Below, one piece after another: positions 61,889-64,000 of a stretch of 64,000 nucleotides of DNA. Source of the stretch: Pelagomonas calceolata (lineage: Eukaryota; Sar; Pelagophyceae; Pelagomonadales; Pelagomonadaceae); NCBI GenBank assembly GCA_918797485.1, contig CAKKNE010000004.1, forward strand, positions 3,782,001-3,846,000, written 5' to 3'. The first letter of the stretch is position 1, and each line of letters begins with the position of its first letter. The position numbers and the translations under genes are program-made. The notes below the pieces were generated by a model that did not search any database, was not told the DNA's origin, and saw only the letters and a list, made by a program, of their open reading frames with translations.

Positions 61889-63429
61889 TCAGATCAGCCC
61901 GTACGCCGACAGCGTCTGCTGCGCGCCGAGCAAACCGAGGCCGACGCCGAGCAGCGCCAGCATCAAACACCCGACGCGCCCGACCGCGCCGGCGTTCGGC
62001 CAGCGGATCATCGCCGGCAGCACGTAGACCACGAAGCCCCCGAGCAGCGACCCGGCCAGCCCCGCGGGCAGCCCGATGTCGCCCGCCGCGAGCGCGACCT
62101 GCGCCGTCAGCAACACCAAGCACAGCGACCCGAGCGTGCGCCGCGCGCCCCGCCGCTTCTGGAGCGACGTCTCCCACGCCGGCGGCAACAACCGCGTCGC
62201 GGAATCGTAAAAGCCGGAAAACACGAGCGGAAAGCCGAAGACGATCGACGCGCCCGTCGCGAGGCGCGCGACGCGGGCGAGCGCGTCGGACGCGCCGTAG
62301 TTGAGCAGCACGTTCGGGCCTGCGCGTTCGGGGGCGCGTCGACGGCGTCGAGGTGTGGCGCGTCGATGGCGTCGAGAGGAGCGTCGCGTCGCTGGCGTCG
62401 AGGTGGCGCCTCGGGCCGGACGCCATCGCCGCGCGAAGGCACAACACAGAAGGCACAAAAAAAGAAAGGACGCGGACGCGAACGCGCCGCGTCGCCGAAC
62501 GTCGCCTTGCCCGCCGCCATGACGCCCGCGTACAACGCGACGAGCACCGTGAACGACAGGAACGTGACCTGGCGGAAGCGCCGCCGCGCGCCGCCGTCGC
62601 CGCGCGCCAGCGACTCGGCGAGCGGCGGCGCGTTGTAGTGCGCGACGTAGGCCAACCCCAGGTTCGCGGACAGCACCAATGCTTTCGCCGAGACCCCGCA
62701 GCAGCCGCCTGTCGCCTCCGACGCCACGGCGCTCGCTCTGTGTATGCCATCCTCAGCATAAGTGCCGTCGACCGCTCGATACAAAATCGCAAAGGCCGTG
62801 AGGAAGACGGACGCGCAGCCCATCAACGAGAATTTTGCTAAAGTAGCCAAATCCAATTGACACAAAGGAAACAAGGCCAACAAAGCCACGGCGTAGACCG
62901 TGATTGATGGTGGAATATCTAGATATTTCTCCACCAGAGGCCCAAATACATCCCCGACGATGCCGTGGTAGATGACGGCAGCAGCACCGCAGAAGGCCGC
63001 GACGGAAGCGTCCACGGCCCAGGCGTTCGCGCCGACGGCTTCGGACCAGAGCGAGCGCACGTCGGACGCCTGGTAGCGCAACGCATCCTCACCCAACAAC
63101 AGGAACGACCCGCACGACACCGCCCCGAGGAAGGCCACGAGTCCTATGGCGGGGAGGTAGCCCGTGCCCGCGGCGCCCGCCGTCAGCGTCAAGAAGCCGC
63201 AGCCCGCCACGTTATTCACGAGGTTGAAGGACGCGCCCAGGACGTCCGTCCGCTTCTGCACGACGACGGCGCGCGGGTTGCGCGTGACCGTTTTTTTTGT
63301 GCTTCCTCCTCTTACGGTGAGCGCGCCATGTTGCGGGCGCAGGCTCCTCTTGAGGGGTGGGAGGGCGGCGACGCGTGCTATAGCTGCAATAGCTACATAG
63401 AGCACCAGCCTTGCACCGGTGCGCGGCAT
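61889..63429 (-). CDS. Amino-acid transporter (AAAP/SLC38-like), 458 aa, two exons
   Basis: Exons 63429-62484 and 62319-61889 join in phase 1. After a leader rich in hydrophobic and basic residues (RLVLYVAIAAIARVAALPPL), the AAAP opening is SFNLVNNVAGCGFLTLTAGA (normal form N-x-x-x-G-x-G-x-L). About ten hydrophobic segments follow, including GYLPAIGLVAFLGAVSCGSF, SITVYAVALLALFPLCQLDL, KFSLMGCASVFLTAFAILYR, TFLSFTVLVALYAGVMAAGK and CLMLALLGVGLGLLGAQQTL. The junction reads ATFGDAARPNVLLNYGASD, a typical loop of the family. I chose the ATG at 63429; the longer frame to 63750 lacks coding character. Substrate and membrane are not known. Confidence 0.8.
62320..62483 (-). mobile_element. Diverged introner intron (164 bp) in transporter gene
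   Basis: Donor GTTCGCGT at 62483, acceptor CGAACGCGCAG at 62320. At least four partial cores (CCATCGACGCG, CGTCGACGCG and similar) are strung together near 62340-62400, as if the core had amplified. Target copies do not match. Confidence 0.7.
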
Positions 63430-63779
63430 TGCTCCGTTTGCAATTCGCGCTGCTCGCTCGTTTCGAATGGCTTTTTTAGCAGTCTCTACAGCCTTGCAGC
63501 TGCAGCCTCCGACGCGCGCCGCGTCGTGTGATGGATTAGCTTGCAAACCCAAAGCCTCTCCGCCCACCCGAGCGGCCCTACGGTGGAGAGTCGCCCACCC
63601 GAAAGATCCCTCGGCCTTCGACGGATTGTCGTGTCTTCGAGACGGCTGACTCTCCGAGAGCGATTTGGCAGAGGCTGGTGACCAGGCACTCAAGGGCAAC
63701 CGGCTAAAACGCGATCGCTGCTGCAATCCACGTCCGTACGCATCGGTCACAGCACGTATTCTTCACCAACTTACATAAA
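63430..63779. other. Divergent spacer, 350 bases
   Basis: Shared by the transporter and the last gene. It has a C/T-mixed low-complexity stretch and no GCTAG palindrome or RNA gene. Confidence 0.4.
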
Positions 63780-64000
63780 ATGGCGAAACTCCTGGTCCTC
63801 GCCGCTTGCACGAGCGCCCTGGTGCAGCAGCCTGCAAGACGCATCAGCCGGCGCGCAATCAAAGTTCAGGCGCCCAACGCCATCGACGCGATGCTGTACC
63901 CGTAGCTGCGTCTGCTCGATGGCGTGGAGTTGTCGGGCCATCGACGCGACGTTGTCGCCGTCGACCGCGTCGGTTCGATGGCGTGGAGGTTCACTGGTTG
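63780..64000 (+). CDS. First exon of a plastid-targeted protein (continues past window)
   Basis: The ATG at 63780 starts MAKLLVLAACTSALVQQPAR, followed by RISRRAIK. The short hydrophobic leader and basic stretch match the bipartite leaders of the LHC genes, though nothing downstream shows the mature family. Coding probably stops at about 63863 with a GT at 63864, because sequence after it is introner. The mature protein lies outside the window. Confidence 0.5.
63864..64000 (+). mobile_element. Introner-element intron, right end outside window
   Basis: From GTTCAGGC it runs through two hairpin cores (CGCCATCGACGCGATG near 63880, CTCGATGGCGTGG at 63919, CCATCGACGCGACG at 63939, TTCGATGGCGTGG at 63977). 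It ends at TTCACTGGTTG, the standard sequence just before the right terminal repeat in the calpain copies. Confidence 0.75.

Noticed and set aside
1380-64000. Recurrent CGCCATCGACG blocks as a CRISPR-like array
   Set aside because: Copies are dispersed singly in introns, flanked by terminal repeats and target duplications, without regular spacers.

Overview
This window is nuclear DNA of a very GC-rich, gene-dense, intron-poor photosynthetic stramenopile, most probably a pelagophyte close to Aureococcus. The evidence is two fucoxanthin-chlorophyll type light-harvesting genes with bipartite plastid-targeting leaders, fully eukaryotic proteins (MAT1, TOP3-beta, calpain, USP, a PERK-like kinase), a fragment of a TPR family I associate with Aureococcus, and many introner elements of the kind described in Aureococcus. 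About 35 real genes or gene fragments lie on both strands with short spacers. Convergent pairs are often separated by 4 to 50 bases, and divergent pairs share gaps of 200 to 500 bases.

Layout. 1-5,417: the end of a PUB-domain gene, a sulfotransferase-like gene facing a TPR fragment, a small conserved gene, and an SLC26/SulP transporter carrying an ACT-like tail. 5,973-9,748: a C2HC zinc-finger gene and two tandem LHC genes with the same protein sequence. 10,031-23,534: REX-type exonuclease, a small membrane protein, an RS/CCCH RNA-binding protein, two unknown genes, MAT1, a RgpF-like glycosyltransferase and TOP3-beta. 23,595-31,291: S51 peptidase, a small unknown gene, a calpain with three introner introns, an SH3 protein and two facing gene fragments. 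31,541-41,365: PERK-like kinase, U2AF-like splicing factor, ABC-F ATPase, D-glutamate cyclase and an MFS transporter. 41,366-43,590 is gene-poor and less GC-rich. 43,591-64,000: mitochondrial carrier, LRR protein, beta-propeller, membrane and receptor fragments, MYND-USP, a second SH3 protein, an ADF-H protein, a His-rich secreted protein, a KEN-box protein, an Asp-hydroxylase, propionyl-CoA carboxylase alpha, an amino-acid transporter, and the first exon of a plastid-targeted gene cut by the window edge.

Two systems run through the window. First, essentially every intron I can recognise (14 complete, one cut by the edge) derives from one family of short mobile elements. The elements have 15-bp terminal inverted repeats (CTGTGTGGAAATCAA), a hairpin core (CCACGCCATCGA / TCGATGGCGTGG) and 8-bp target duplications. 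The 5-prime splice site (GT or GC) comes from the left target copy and the 3-prime CAG from the element end, so splicing restores the pre-insertion coding sequence exactly. Second, a 20-25 bp quasi-palindrome (GCTAGCGGC..TGTAAGACACTAGC) recurs at least 15 times, only in spacers 60-260 bases upstream of start codons. It looks like a family-wide promoter element.
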